NCBI RefSeq assembly: GCF_042643245.1
Contig: NZ_JBHRSK010000007.1
Coordinates: 334,397 to 398,396, forward strand
DNA from: Acidimangrovimonas pyrenivorans
GTDB taxonomy: Bacteria > Pseudomonadota > Alphaproteobacteria > Rhodobacterales > Rhodobacteraceae
Direction: 5' to 3'
DNA: 64,000 nucleotides
Part shown: piece after piece, positions 1-9,866 of the stretch
Layout: every line of letters begins with the position of its first letter
How positions within the stretch are numbered: the stretch's first letter is position 1
Made by a program: the position numbers and the translations under genes
Notes under the pieces: model-generated
What the model saw: only the letters and a program-made list of their open reading frames with translations
The model's database searches: none
What the model was told of the DNA's origin: nothing

Positions 1-358
1 CCGGATGATCAACAAGGAAGGCAAAGTGGTCGAGCCGTCGCTCGCCACCTTCGCCTCGGCCGCGGCCAATGCCGACTGGGCCGGCGCCCATAACTTCCGC
101 GTCATCATCACCGACCAGCCCGGCGCCAAGTCGTGGCCGATCGCCGCTTCGACCTGGGTGATCATCCACACCGACCCGAAGGACCCGGCCGCCGCCAAGC
201 AGGCGCTGACCTTCTTCGACTGGGCCTACAAGAACGGCAAGCCGGAAGCCAAGGCGCTCGACTACGTCGCCATCCCGGACAATGTCGTGAAGCTGATCGA
301 AAACTCCTGGAGCTCCATCAAGCATGAGGGCAAGCCGGTCTATGCGCTGACGCACTGA
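1..358 (+). CDS. pstS: Phosphate ABC transporter substrate-binding protein PstS, C-terminal part
   Basis: This is the last ~118 codons of a gene whose start lies before the window. The product is the periplasmic phosphate-binding protein of the Pst high-affinity uptake system. The visible part contains the family's C-terminal pattern: a run ending in SWPIAASTWVIIH, then TDPKDPAAAKQALTFFDWAY, and a terminal segment reading YVAIPDNVVKLIENSW. Identity is supported by the pstC, pstA and pstB genes that follow on the same strand. A hairpin lies in the 91-base gap to pstC, which fits PstS being made in excess over the membrane parts. Any Pho box would be upstream of the window. Confidence 0.93.
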   Translation, partial: RMINKEGKVVEPSLATFASAAANADWAGAHNFRVIITDQPGAKSWPIAASTWVIIHTDPKDPAAAKQALTFFDWAYKNGKPEAKALDYVAIPDNVVKLIENSWSSIKHEGKPVYALTH

Positions 359-385
359 GACCCGGCCACTTCAGGTACGGAACGG

Positions 386-410
386 ACGGGCGGGGCTTTG
401 CCTTGCCCGT
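386..410 (+). terminator. Hairpin between pstS and pstC
   Basis: Arms acgggc (386-391) and gcccgt (405-410) enclose a loop that itself can pair ggc with gcc. There is no long T-run, so it could be an mRNA-stabilising or attenuating hairpin rather than a full terminator. Such an element would lower pstCAB expression relative to pstS; that role is inference. Confidence 0.4.
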
Positions 411-449
411 TCGGCTGTTTGGGGAAACGAAAGACGGGGGCTGGGCGCC

Positions 450-1424
450 ATGGCCATGACGACGGAATTCGGGGACTCTCCCGCCATCGATCCGCAGCTG
501 CATACGCGCCGGCTGCGGCGGCAGGACCGGTTCTTCTTCTGGCTGGCCTGGGGCTCCGCGACCGTCGTCGTCCTCGTCCTGCTCGGCGTGCTGCTGTCGC
601 TGCTGTCGGAGGCGCTGCCGGCGCTGCGCCAGTTCGGCCTGCCCTTCCTGTGGACCGAACGCTGGAGCCCGGCCAAGGACATCTACGGCGCCGCGGCGCC
701 GATCTTCGGCACCCTGGTCACCTCGGCCATCGCCATGCTGATCGGCGTGCCGGCCAGCTTCGGCATCGCCATCTTCCTGACCGAGCTCTGCCCCAAGGTG
801 CTGCGGCGGCCGATCGGCATCGCGATCGAGCTGCTGGCCGGCATCCCCAGCATCATCTACGGGCTGTGGGGCTTCTTCGTCTTCGCGCCCTGGATGGCGG
901 CCCATGTCGAGCCCTTCCTGACCGCGACCTTCGGCGAGTTGCCGATCATCGGCGTGCTGTTCCAGGGCGCGCCCTACGGCATCGGCATGCTGACCGCCGG
1001 CATCGTGCTGGCGATCATGATCCTGCCCTTCATCACCTCGGTCACCCGCGACGTGTTCGAGACCGTGCCGGTGATGCTGCGCGAAAGCGCCTATGGCCTG
1101 GGCATGACCACCTGGGAAGTGGTGCGCCACGTCATCATCCCCTACACCCGGCTCGGCCTTGTCGGCGGGGTGATGCTCGGCCTCGGCCGGGCCCTGGGCG
1201 AGACCATGGCGGTGACCTTCGTCATCGGCAACTCGCACCGCATCCACGCCTCGCTGCTGGCGCCCGGCACCACGATCTCGGCCGCCATCGCCAACGAGTT
1301 CACCGAGGCGACGACGACGCTCTACTCCTCGTCGCTGGTCGCCCTCGGCCTGATCCTCTTCGTCATCACCTTCATCGTCCTCGGCCTGGCCAAGTGGCTG
1401 ACCGGCCGCAGCGAGAGCTTCTGA
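450..1424 (+). CDS. pstC: Phosphate ABC transporter permease PstC
   Basis: This is a 324-residue inner-membrane permease, half of the phosphate channel. The first hydrophobic segment is at about residues 28-52, followed by the typical PstC region with GIPSIIYGLWGFFVF and the cytoplasmic coupling loop around RESAYGLGMTTWEVVRHVI, which contacts the ATPase. The length is normal for the family. ATG at 450 is preceded by a gggggctggg stretch rather than a strong Shine-Dalgarno, and I chose it because the N-terminus matches the expected cytoplasmic lead. pstA follows after 11 bases, so the two are co-transcribed. Confidence 0.93.
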   Translation: MAMTTEFGDSPAIDPQLHTRRLRRQDRFFFWLAWGSATVVVLVLLGVLLSLLSEALPALRQFGLPFLWTERWSPAKDIYGAAAPIFGTLVTSAIAMLIGVPASFGIAIFLTELCPKVLRRPIGIAIELLAGIPSIIYGLWGFFVFAPWMAAHVEPFLTATFGELPIIGVLFQGAPYGIGMLTAGIVLAIMILPFITSVTRDVFETVPVMLRESAYGLGMTTWEVVRHVIIPYTRLGLVGGVMLGLGRALGETMAVTFVIGNSHRIHASLLAPGTTISAAIANEFTEATTTLYSSSLVALGLILFVITFIVLGLAKWLTGRSESF

Positions 1425-1435
1425 GGGGGCCGGCC

Positions 1436-2278
1436 ATGAACATCGTCACCCGCCGCCGGCTGAAGAACCGCGTCGCCATGATCCTTGCCGTCGGCGCCGC
1501 CGCCTTCGGCCTGTTCTGGCTCTTCGCCATCCTCTGGACCCTGCTCTGGAACGGGCTGACCGCCCTGACCCCGGCGCTGTTCCTGCAGAACACGCCGCCG
1601 CCGGGCTCGGACGGCGGCCTCGCCAACGCCATCTTCGGCTCGGTCGCGATGACCGCCGTGGCGATCGTGGTCGCCACCCCGATCGGCATCCTCGCCGGCA
1701 CCTACCTGTCGGAATATGCCGGCAATTCCAAGCTGGGCGAGGTGGCGAAATTCATCAACGACGTGCTGCTGTCGGCGCCGTCGATCATCGTCGGCCTGTT
1801 CATCTACGCCACCATGGTCGTCACCGTGGGCCATTTCTCGGCCTGGGCCGGGGCCGCGGCGCTGGCGGTCATCGCCCTGCCGGTGATCAACCGCACCACC
1901 CAGGACATGCTGGCGCTGGTGCCCAACGCGATGCGCGAGGCCGCCGCCGCGCTGGGCGCGCCGCGCTGGAAGGTGATGGTCTTCGTCACCTGGCGGGCGG
2001 CGCGCAGCGGCATCATCACCGGCGTGCTGCTGGCGCTGGCCCGGATCTCGGGCGAGACCGCGCCCTTGCTGTTCACCGCGCTCAACAACCAGTTCTGGTC
2101 GACCGACATGAACCAGCCGATGGCCAACCTGCCGGTGGTGATCTTCCAGTTCGCGATGAGCCCCTATGACGACTGGCAGCGCCTCGCCTGGGGCGGCGCG
2201 CTGCTGATCACCGTCGCCATCCTCGCCCTCAACATCCTTGCCCGCAGCCTCGCCGCCGGGCGCCGCCGCCGCCGCTGA
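1436..2278 (+). CDS. pstA: Phosphate ABC transporter permease PstA
   Basis: This is a 280-residue inner-membrane permease and the partner of PstC. An N-terminal transmembrane segment (about residues 15-40) is followed by the MetI-like permease core. The coupling-loop motif is visible as REAAAALGAPRWKVMVFVTW, followed by RISGETAPLLFTA, a hallmark of PstA. ATG at 1436 starts the reading; the same frame stays open far upstream but that stretch overlaps pstC and looks non-coding. pstB follows after 11 bases with an aaggag ribosome site. Confidence 0.93.
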   Translation: MNIVTRRRLKNRVAMILAVGAAAFGLFWLFAILWTLLWNGLTALTPALFLQNTPPPGSDGGLANAIFGSVAMTAVAIVVATPIGILAGTYLSEYAGNSKLGEVAKFINDVLLSAPSIIVGLFIYATMVVTVGHFSAWAGAAALAVIALPVINRTTQDMLALVPNAMREAAAALGAPRWKVMVFVTWRAARSGIITGVLLALARISGETAPLLFTALNNQFWSTDMNQPMANLPVVIFQFAMSPYDDWQRLAWGGALLITVAILALNILARSLAAGRRRRR

Positions 2279-2289
2279 AGGAGCCCGAC

Positions 2290-3117
2290 ATGAGCATCAA
2301 CGAACCGCTGACCAAGCCCGCCCAGGTCGTCCTGCCCGAGCGTCCGCGCGCGACCGATCACCCGGTGAAGCTCGAGGTCAAGGGGCTGAACTTCCACTAC
2401 GCCAACGGCCACCACGCGCTGAGGGACATCAACCTGCAGCTGCGCGACAAGACCGTGACCGCCTTCATCGGCCCCTCGGGCTGCGGCAAGTCCACCCTGC
2501 TGCGGACGATGAACCGGATCTACGATCTCTACCCGGGCCAGAAGGCCTCGGGCGAGGTCATGCTCGACGGCCGCAACATCCTGTCGCCGAAGGAGGACCT
2601 CAACCTGCTGCGGGCCAAGGTCGGGATGGTGTTCCAGAAACCGACGCCCTTCCCGATGACGATCCACGAGAACATCGCCTTCGGCATCCGGCTCTACGAG
2701 AAGCTGCCGAAATCCGAGATGAACGACCGGGTCGAGGCGGCGCTGCGCGAGGCGGCGCTGTGGGACGAGGTCAAGGACAAGCTGCACCAGTCCGGGCTGG
2801 GCCTGTCGGGCGGCCAGCAGCAGCGGCTCTGCATCGCCCGGGCGGTGGCGGTCAAGCCCGAAGTGCTGCTGCTGGACGAGCCGGCCTCGGCGCTCGACCC
2901 GATCTCGACGGCGAAGATCGAGGACCTGATCGAGAAGCTGGCCGACGACTACTGCATCGCCATCGTCACCCACAACATGCAGCAGGCGGCGCGGACCTCG
3001 CAATTCACCGCCTTCATGTATCTCGGTGAGCTGGTCGAGTTCGACCGCACCGAGCAGATCTTCACCGCGCCGAAGGAAGAGCGGACCAACGCCTACGTGA
3101 CCGGGCGGTTCGGGTAG
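2290..3117 (+). CDS. pstB: Phosphate ABC transporter ATP-binding protein PstB
   Basis: This 275-residue cytoplasmic ATPase energises phosphate import. Walker A is GPSGCGKST (61-69), the signature is LSGGQQQR (172-179) and Walker B is LLLDEPASALDP (from 193). The PstB-specific NRIYDLYPGQKASGEV segment after Walker A and the C-terminal THNMQQAARTSQFTAFMYLGELVE confirm the subfamily. An N-terminal extension of about 25 residues precedes the ABC core. It is the last gene of the visible pst operon. phoU and phoB, which often follow, are not here: the next gene is unrelated and on the other strand. Confidence 0.95.
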   Translation: MSINEPLTKPAQVVLPERPRATDHPVKLEVKGLNFHYANGHHALRDINLQLRDKTVTAFIGPSGCGKSTLLRTMNRIYDLYPGQKASGEVMLDGRNILSPKEDLNLLRAKVGMVFQKPTPFPMTIHENIAFGIRLYEKLPKSEMNDRVEAALREAALWDEVKDKLHQSGLGLSGGQQQRLCIARAVAVKPEVLLLDEPASALDPISTAKIEDLIEKLADDYCIAIVTHNMQQAARTSQFTAFMYLGELVEFDRTEQIFTAPKEERTNAYVTGRFG

Positions 3118-3139
3118 GACGCAGCCGGGCGAGAAGGGC

Positions 3140-3163
3140 GGCGCCCGACCCTGGGTGGGCGCC
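3140..3163 (+). terminator. Hairpin after pstB
   Basis: Perfect 7-base arms ggcgccc (3140-3146) and gggcgcc (3157-3163) flank a loop that can also pair accc with gggt. No T-run follows. It is a likely 3' end of the pst transcript, factor-dependent or simply a stabilising structure. Confidence 0.4.
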
Positions 3164-3232
3164 GGTTACGCCTGTGTTGTACGCGCCGCTGCAAATCGTG
3201 TGACGGTCGCCCTCCTTGGTCGATCTTTCAAT

Positions 3233-3288
3233 GCGCCCTCCCGGGGGGAGGGTCGGGCGCCGCCCGGCGTGCCGCCGGGCGAAACAGG
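3233..3288 (+). repeat. Compound palindromic repeat, family A copy 1
   Basis: The copy has two consecutive hairpins. The first runs from gcgccc to gggcgc (3233-3260). The second is gcccggcg (3262-3269), tgc, cgccgggc (3273-3280), followed by gaaacagg. Closely similar blocks occur in the same orientation at 25877-25936 and 34415-34474. It lies between the convergent ends of pstB and the ycjF-like gene. It resembles a REP-type element; function is unknown. Confidence 0.65.
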
Positions 3289-3304
3289 TGGTCAGGCCGT
3301 CCCC

Positions 3305-4324
3305 TCAGCCCTCTGCCTCGCCTGCCCCGCGCTTGTCGCCGAACAGCCCGGTCAGCGCCCGGCCGACCAGCGCCGAGACCCGCGGTTTCGGCGCCGCGTT
3401 GAACGGCAGCGGCCGGCAGACCTCCATCGCGGCGACCCCGACCCGGGCGGTCAGGGCGCCGTTGACCACGCCCTCGCCGAAGCGGCGCGACAGCTTGGTC
3501 AGCAGGGTGCCGCCGGCGACCGAATGGATCAGGTCGTCGCCCACCGCCACCGCGCCGGTGGCGACGAGGTGGGTCAGCACCGAGCGGGTCAGCCGCCAGC
3601 TGCCCAGCGTGCCCGAGCGGCCGCCATAGATCTCGGCGATCCGGCGGATCATGCGGATATTGGCGGAGAGCGCCGTCACCACGTCGGCCAGCGCCAGCGG
3701 CACCAGCGCCGTCACCGTCGCCACCTGCCGCGCCGCGCCCTCGATCTCGAGCCGCGCCAGCGCATCGAGCGGCGCCAGCAGCTCGGTTTCCGCCAGCCCG
3801 ATCAGGCCGTCGGCATCGAAGCTCTCGTCGCGCCGCTCGGCCAGCCGCTCGCGGCCCCAGCGCAGCTCGGCCCGGTGGGCGTAGAGCCCGTCCAGCCGCG
3901 CCACCACCTTGCGCGCCGCGCCAAGGTCGGCATCGGTCATCGCCGCCTCGGCAGCGCGGTGGATCACATCGACCCGCCGCAGCCGGGCGAAGGCGGCCAG
4001 CTCGCGCAGGGCGATGGCCAGCAGGACGACGACGAAGGCACCGATCAGCGCCAAGGCGATCCAGCCCAGCAGCGGGTTGCTGGCGAACAGGTTGGTGACG
4101 AAATTCCACGCCGCCACCGAGATCAGGAAGCCGAGCAGGCTGGTGAGGACGGTCCAGAACAGCCGCCCCAGCCGCGACGGACGGCGGGCGGCGAAACTGG
4201 CGACGGCCTGCATCGCCCTGCCTTCCGGCACCGCGTCGGGCACCGGCGGGGCGGCGGAAGGATCCGGCGAGGCGGTTGGGCCCTCCTCGATCTCGATCAC
4301 CAGCGGGCGCTTGCTTTCGGTCAT
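3305..4324 (-). CDS. YcjF/TIGR01620-family membrane protein (DUF697)
   Basis: The product is a 339-residue inner-membrane protein of unknown function. The N-terminal ~45 residues are acidic and proline-rich, then two hydrophobic segments (about 55-75 and 85-110) are followed by a long helical cytoplasmic region. The C-terminal half contains the DUF697-like run beginning ATVTALVPLALADVVTALSANI and ending LLTKLSRRFGEGVVNGALTARVG. The start at 4324 overlaps the stop of the upstream YcjX gene by four bases (ATGA), so translation is coupled. In enterobacteria the pair ycjX-ycjF is linked to the phage-shock response. No psp genes are visible here, so the role remains open. Confidence 0.8.
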   Translation of the reverse strand: MTESKRPLVIEIEEGPTASPDPSAAPPVPDAVPEGRAMQAVASFAARRPSRLGRLFWTVLTSLLGFLISVAAWNFVTNLFASNPLLGWIALALIGAFVVVLLAIALRELAAFARLRRVDVIHRAAEAAMTDADLGAARKVVARLDGLYAHRAELRWGRERLAERRDESFDADGLIGLAETELLAPLDALARLEIEGAARQVATVTALVPLALADVVTALSANIRMIRRIAEIYGGRSGTLGSWRLTRSVLTHLVATGAVAVGDDLIHSVAGGTLLTKLSRRFGEGVVNGALTARVGVAAMEVCRPLPFNAAPKPRVSALVGRALTGLFGDKRGAGEAEG

Positions 4325-5739
4325 GACAGACGGTCCCCGATCAGGAATTCGGCGGCCCGGTCGAGCCGGATATGCGGCGGCCCCTCGCCGGGCTTGAGGT
4401 TGAGCCGCGCCGGGGCGAAGCCCATCACCTGGTAATCGGCGTCGAGCCAGCGTTCGGCCCCCTGCCGGGCCGGCGACAGCAGCCGGGTCGGGTCCTGCGG
4501 CAGCTCGCCGGGATACATCGCCGCCACCTTGCCGGTCTCGGCCAGCCTGCCCTTGACGCAATCGAGCGTCGCGCCGCCATGCTCGACCGTGGTCTCCACC
4601 GTCGCCCGCAGCGCGGCGATCGACATCGCCGCCGTCGTCGCGCCGGCGAAATCGGCCCGGTCGCGCGCCTCGCGCAAGAGCGCCTCCATGATCGCGGTCA
4701 GGCGGGCATGCTGGGAATGGTGCAGGTGGTCGGCCTTGGTCGCGGCGAAGAGGATGCGCTCGACCCGCTTGCCGAGCAGCAGTTCCGCCAGCCAGCGGTT
4801 GCGGCCGGGGCGGAAGGCGGTCAGCAGCTCGGCCATGGTCCGGCGCATGTCCTCGACCGCCTGCGGCCCGGCATGGATCGCGCCCAGCGCGTCGACCAGC
4901 ACGACCTGGCGGTCGATGCGGGCGAAATGGCTGCGGAAGAAGGGGCGGACGACCTGGGCCTTGTAGGCCTCGTAACGGCGCTCGAACTCGCGCCACAGGC
5001 TGCCGCGCGGGGGGCCGTCGGGCCTGGGCAGCGGCGCGAAGGTGACGACGGGCGAGCCGGCAAGATCGCCGGGCAGCAGGAAGCGGCCCGGGGTGCAGTC
5101 GGAGAAGCCGGCCCTGCGCGCGGCCTGGAGATGGGCGGTAAAGGCCTCGGCCAGCGCCCGGCCCTGCGCCTCGTCATGCGGCGCGGTGGCGTCGGCGGCC
5201 TGCGCGGCGCTCAGGTAGGCCGGCCCCTCGGGCCGCCCCGCCAGCCGTTCCAGCACGCCCGCCGACCACTCGGCATAGCTCTTCTCCATCAGCGTCAGGT
5301 CGAGCAGCCATTCGCCGGGATAGTCGATGATGTCGAGATGAACGGTGCGCGGGCCGCCGAGACTGCCCAGCATCCCCGAGGGCTGGACCCGGAAGGACAG
5401 CCGCAGCTCGCTCACCGCGCGGGTCGAGTCGGGCCAGTGCGGGGCATCGCCGGTCAGCGCCGCGAGGTGGGTCTCGTAATCGAAGCGGGCAACCGTGTCG
5501 TCGGGCTGGGGCTGGAGATAGGCGGTGCGGATCGCGCCCGAGGCGGCGGCGCGCAGCTGCGGCATCCGGCCCCGGTCCATCAGGTTGGCGACCAGCGAGG
5601 TGATGAACACGGTCTTGCCCGAGCGGCTCAGCCCGGTGACGCCGAGCCGGATCACCGGCTCGAAGAACGTCTCCGAAAGCTGCGCCCCGATCTGCTCGAC
5701 CCCGCGCGAAAGCCCGTCCGCGATTGACCCAAGAACCAC
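4321..5739 (-). CDS. YcjX-family P-loop ATPase/GTPase (DUF463)
   Basis: This is a 472-residue predicted nucleotide-binding protein. A P-loop GLSRSGKT is at residues 36-43, after a short lead ending VIRLGVTG. The family features HLDIIDYPGEWLLDL (a switch-like DYPGEW) and VVLVDALGAIHAG further in are clear. The reaction is unknown; the family is considered GTPase-like and is usually adjacent to a DUF697 membrane protein, as here. The gene diverges from truA, with 124 bases between the two starts. Confidence 0.85.
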   Translation of the reverse strand: MVLGSIADGLSRGVEQIGAQLSETFFEPVIRLGVTGLSRSGKTVFITSLVANLMDRGRMPQLRAAASGAIRTAYLQPQPDDTVARFDYETHLAALTGDAPHWPDSTRAVSELRLSFRVQPSGMLGSLGGPRTVHLDIIDYPGEWLLDLTLMEKSYAEWSAGVLERLAGRPEGPAYLSAAQAADATAPHDEAQGRALAEAFTAHLQAARRAGFSDCTPGRFLLPGDLAGSPVVTFAPLPRPDGPPRGSLWREFERRYEAYKAQVVRPFFRSHFARIDRQVVLVDALGAIHAGPQAVEDMRRTMAELLTAFRPGRNRWLAELLLGKRVERILFAATKADHLHHSQHARLTAIMEALLREARDRADFAGATTAAMSIAALRATVETTVEHGGATLDCVKGRLAETGKVAAMYPGELPQDPTRLLSPARQGAERWLDADYQVMGFAPARLNLKPGEGPPHIRLDRAAEFLIGDRLS

Positions 5740-5863
5740 GCCTGTCCCCTTGCTGCCTGCCTCAAGATAGGCGCCGGGACCGGCGGATAACAGGGGCTTG
5801 CCGCCCGCCGCCCGGATCGCGTTCCCGATTGCCTCCGCCCGCCGGCCGCGCTAACCGGAGGCC

Positions 5864-6631
5864 ATGCCGAGATACGCGCTTAAAATCGAATATGACGGGG
5901 CCCCGTTCAACGGCTGGCAGCGCCAGTCGGGCCAGCCCTCGGTGCAGGAGGCGGTCGAGACCGCGCTGCGCCGGCTGGAACCCGATGCGCCGGGGATCGG
6001 CGCCGCCGGGCGCACCGATACCGGGGTCCATGCCACCGCCCAGGTCGCCCATTGCGACCTGGCCAAGGAGTGGGAGCCGTTCCGCCTCAGCGAGGCGCTG
6101 AACTACCACCTCAAGCCGCATCCGGTCGCCGTGGTCGCCGCCGCCCGGGTGCCGGAGGCGTTCCACGCCCGCTTCTCGGCCGTCGAGCGGCGCTATTTCT
6201 TCCGCCTCGTCGCCCGCCGCGCGCCCGTCACCCTTGACCGCGGGCTGGTCTGGCAGGTGCGGCACGCGTTGGAACTGACGCCGATGCGGCTGGGCGCGGC
6301 CCACCTGGTCGGCCATCACGACTTCACCACCTTCCGCTCGACCATGTGCCAGGCGGCCTCGCCGGTGAAGACGCTCGACGCGCTCAGCATCAGCGAGCAC
6401 CCCTATCCCGGCGGCCAGGAGTTCCGCTTCTCCCTGCGCGCCCGCAGCTTCCTGCACAACCAGGTGCGCTCGATCGTCGGCACGCTGGAACGGGTCGGCG
6501 CCGGCGCCTGGGCGCCGGAAGACGTCAAGGCCGCGCTGGAAGCCGCCGACCGCGCCGCCTGCGGCCCGGTCTGCCCGCCGCAGGGCCTCTACCTCTGCGG
6601 CGTCGGCTATCCCGACGATCCCTTCGCCTGA
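5864..6631 (+). CDS. truA: tRNA pseudouridine(38-40) synthase TruA
   Basis: This 255-residue cytoplasmic enzyme isomerises uridines 38-40 in the anticodon arm of tRNAs to pseudouridine. The catalytic motif GRTDTGVHA spans about residues 49-57, with the catalytic aspartate at 52. The N-terminal IEYDGAPFNGWQRQ and the later FTTFRS and SFLHNQVRSIVGTLERVG segments are standard for TruA. The length is normal. It stands alone and converges on adk across an inverted repeat. Confidence 0.95.
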   Translation: MPRYALKIEYDGAPFNGWQRQSGQPSVQEAVETALRRLEPDAPGIGAAGRTDTGVHATAQVAHCDLAKEWEPFRLSEALNYHLKPHPVAVVAAARVPEAFHARFSAVERRYFFRLVARRAPVTLDRGLVWQVRHALELTPMRLGAAHLVGHHDFTTFRSTMCQAASPVKTLDALSISEHPYPGGQEFRFSLRARSFLHNQVRSIVGTLERVGAGAWAPEDVKAALEAADRAACGPVCPPQGLYLCGVGYPDDPFA

Positions 6632-6640
6632 CCCCTGCTT

Positions 6641-6759
6641 CCTCTCAGCGAAAATATCCCGCGGGGGTCCGGGGGCAGACAGCCCCCGGCCTCTCCGTCC
6701 GTGGCAGGCGCCGGGGGGTTCGCACCCCCGGGCCCCCGCGGGATATTTTCGGTGAGAGG
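6641..6759. repeat. Facing pair of the Rhodobacterales dispersed repeat (family B) between truA and adk
   Basis: The left arm (about 6641-6675) begins cctctcagcgaaaatatccc and runs into gcgggggtccggggg. The right arm (about 6725-6759) is nearly its reverse complement, ending gcgggatattttcggtgaga. The two arms of ~35 bases are separated by ~49 bases, which include the palindrome gggggcagacagccccc (6671-6687). The structure lies between convergent gene ends and could terminate both transcripts. Related copies are at 14171, 28781, 28961 and 48843. Confidence 0.7.
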
Positions 6760-6802
6760 AAGGCAGGGCGGAGGGACGAGACCGCCCCGGCCGCGCCTGC
6801 GG

Positions 6803-7486
6803 TCAGGCCGCGACGGTGCTGACGATCCGGGCCAGCGCGGCGCGGATCTCGGCGATGGCGCCCATCGCGTCGAGGCGCCGGAGCACGCCCTGACGCTCGT
6901 AATAGGCGATCAGCGGCGCGGTCTGGTCGTGGTAGGCGGTCAGCCGGGCCTGCACCGTCTCGGCGTTGTCGTCGGCCCGGCGCTTGAACGCGGTGCCGCC
7001 GCACTTGTCGCAGATCCCGGCCACCGCCGGCTGCTTGAAGCTGTCGTGATAGCCCTCGCCGCAATTGGCGCAGGTGTAGCGGCCGGCGACGCGCTCGACC
7101 ATCGCCGCGTCGTCGACCTCGAGCGAGACCGCCGCGGTCACCCTTGTGCCGGCCTCGGCCAGCAGCTTGTCGAGCGCCTCGGCCTGGCCCGCGGTGCGCG
7201 GGAAGCCGTCGAGGATGATGCCGCGGGCCACGTCCGGCGCCGCCATGCGGTCGCGCAGGATGGCGATCACGATCTCGTCCGAGACCAGGCCGCCCGCCTC
7301 CATCACCGCCTTGGCCGCCTTGCCGGCCTCGGTGCCCGCCGCCACCGCGGCGCGCAAGAGGTCGCCGGTGGAGAGCTGGACGAGGCCGAAATCCTCTTCC
7401 AGCATCCGCGCCTGGGTGCCCTTGCCCGCGCCGGGCGGCCCGAGCAGGATCAGCACCGTCTCGGGTGTCGTCGCGTTCCCTGTCAT
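6803..7486 (-). CDS. adk: Adenylate kinase, zinc-LID type
   Basis: This 227-residue cytoplasmic enzyme interconverts ATP + AMP and 2 ADP. The P-loop GPPGAGKGT is at 16-24 and the AMP-site STGDLLR at 39-45. The long LID domain has a Cys4 zinc site: C139, C142, C159 and C162. ILDGFPRT is present near residue 91. It begins four bases after the stop of acs on the same strand, so it is almost certainly co-transcribed with acetyl-CoA synthetase, whose product AMP is its substrate. Many bacteria carry adk in the ribosomal protein cluster; this may be a second copy, which the window cannot show. Confidence 0.95.
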   Translation of the reverse strand: MTGNATTPETVLILLGPPGAGKGTQARMLEEDFGLVQLSTGDLLRAAVAAGTEAGKAAKAVMEAGGLVSDEIVIAILRDRMAAPDVARGIILDGFPRTAGQAEALDKLLAEAGTRVTAAVSLEVDDAAMVERVAGRYTCANCGEGYHDSFKQPAVAGICDKCGGTAFKRRADDNAETVQARLTAYHDQTAPLIAYYERQGVLRRLDAMGAIAEIRAALARIVSTVAA

Positions 7487-7490
7487 CCGA

Positions 7491-9449
<1,959 letters not shown>

Positions 9450-9539
9450 GGATGCCTCTCCCTTGTCTTCAACTGCCGCCCTGGCGGCGAAATGCTGCTT
9501 TCCGCACCGGAAAGCCTCCAACCCGGGCGCCACTGTAAC

Positions 9540-9640
9540 GCACAGGTCAATCAAAGTGTAACCCTTTTTGAAACATGAATTTTTCTGTCAATTTCTTAAC
9601 TTGCGCGGCGAAAATGATGTAAACTGCGTCGCGATCCCGG
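9540..9640. promoter_or_regulatory. AT-rich divergent promoter region upstream of acs and the HugZ-like gene
   Basis: The 417-base gap 9450-9866 has no gene. Its segment 9540-9640 is clearly AT-richer than the surroundings. On the minus strand it contains ttgaca, a perfect -35 match reading toward acs, but no convincing -10 box at the right distance. On the plus strand ttaact and taaact are spaced by 18 bases. The exact start sites are a guess. Confidence 0.35.
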
Positions 9641-9695
9641 CGATTTGAGACCGGAATATCAGCACCTTAGCTGTTCAGCCCCCGCGACGGCCTGC

Positions 9696-9715
9696 CGGCC
9701 GGCCCGGGCCGGCCG
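9696..9715. repeat. Perfect 20-base GC palindrome
   Basis: The sequence is a perfect palindrome centred on cccggg, built from ggcc/ggccc units. It lies in the acs-HugZ intergenic region, after the AT-rich segment. It could be a cruciform, a regulator site or chance in GC-rich DNA; nothing else identifies it. Confidence 0.4.
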
Positions 9716-9866
9716 CGCGGGGGCGGCGACCGAAGGCCGAACGGCAGCCGGCGACGGGGTGCCGCCGCGGCAGCCGGGCGCCGATCCCGGCCCGGCCGAT
9801 TCGGCCCGGCCCCGCGCTTGTCCGCCCCGCCGTCCCGGCCTAGGCTGCGCCGGACAGGAGGACCCG

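Noticed and set aside
398..1435. In-frame upstream extension of pstA
   Set aside because: It overlaps pstC in another frame and its translation is Arg/Pro-rich noise.
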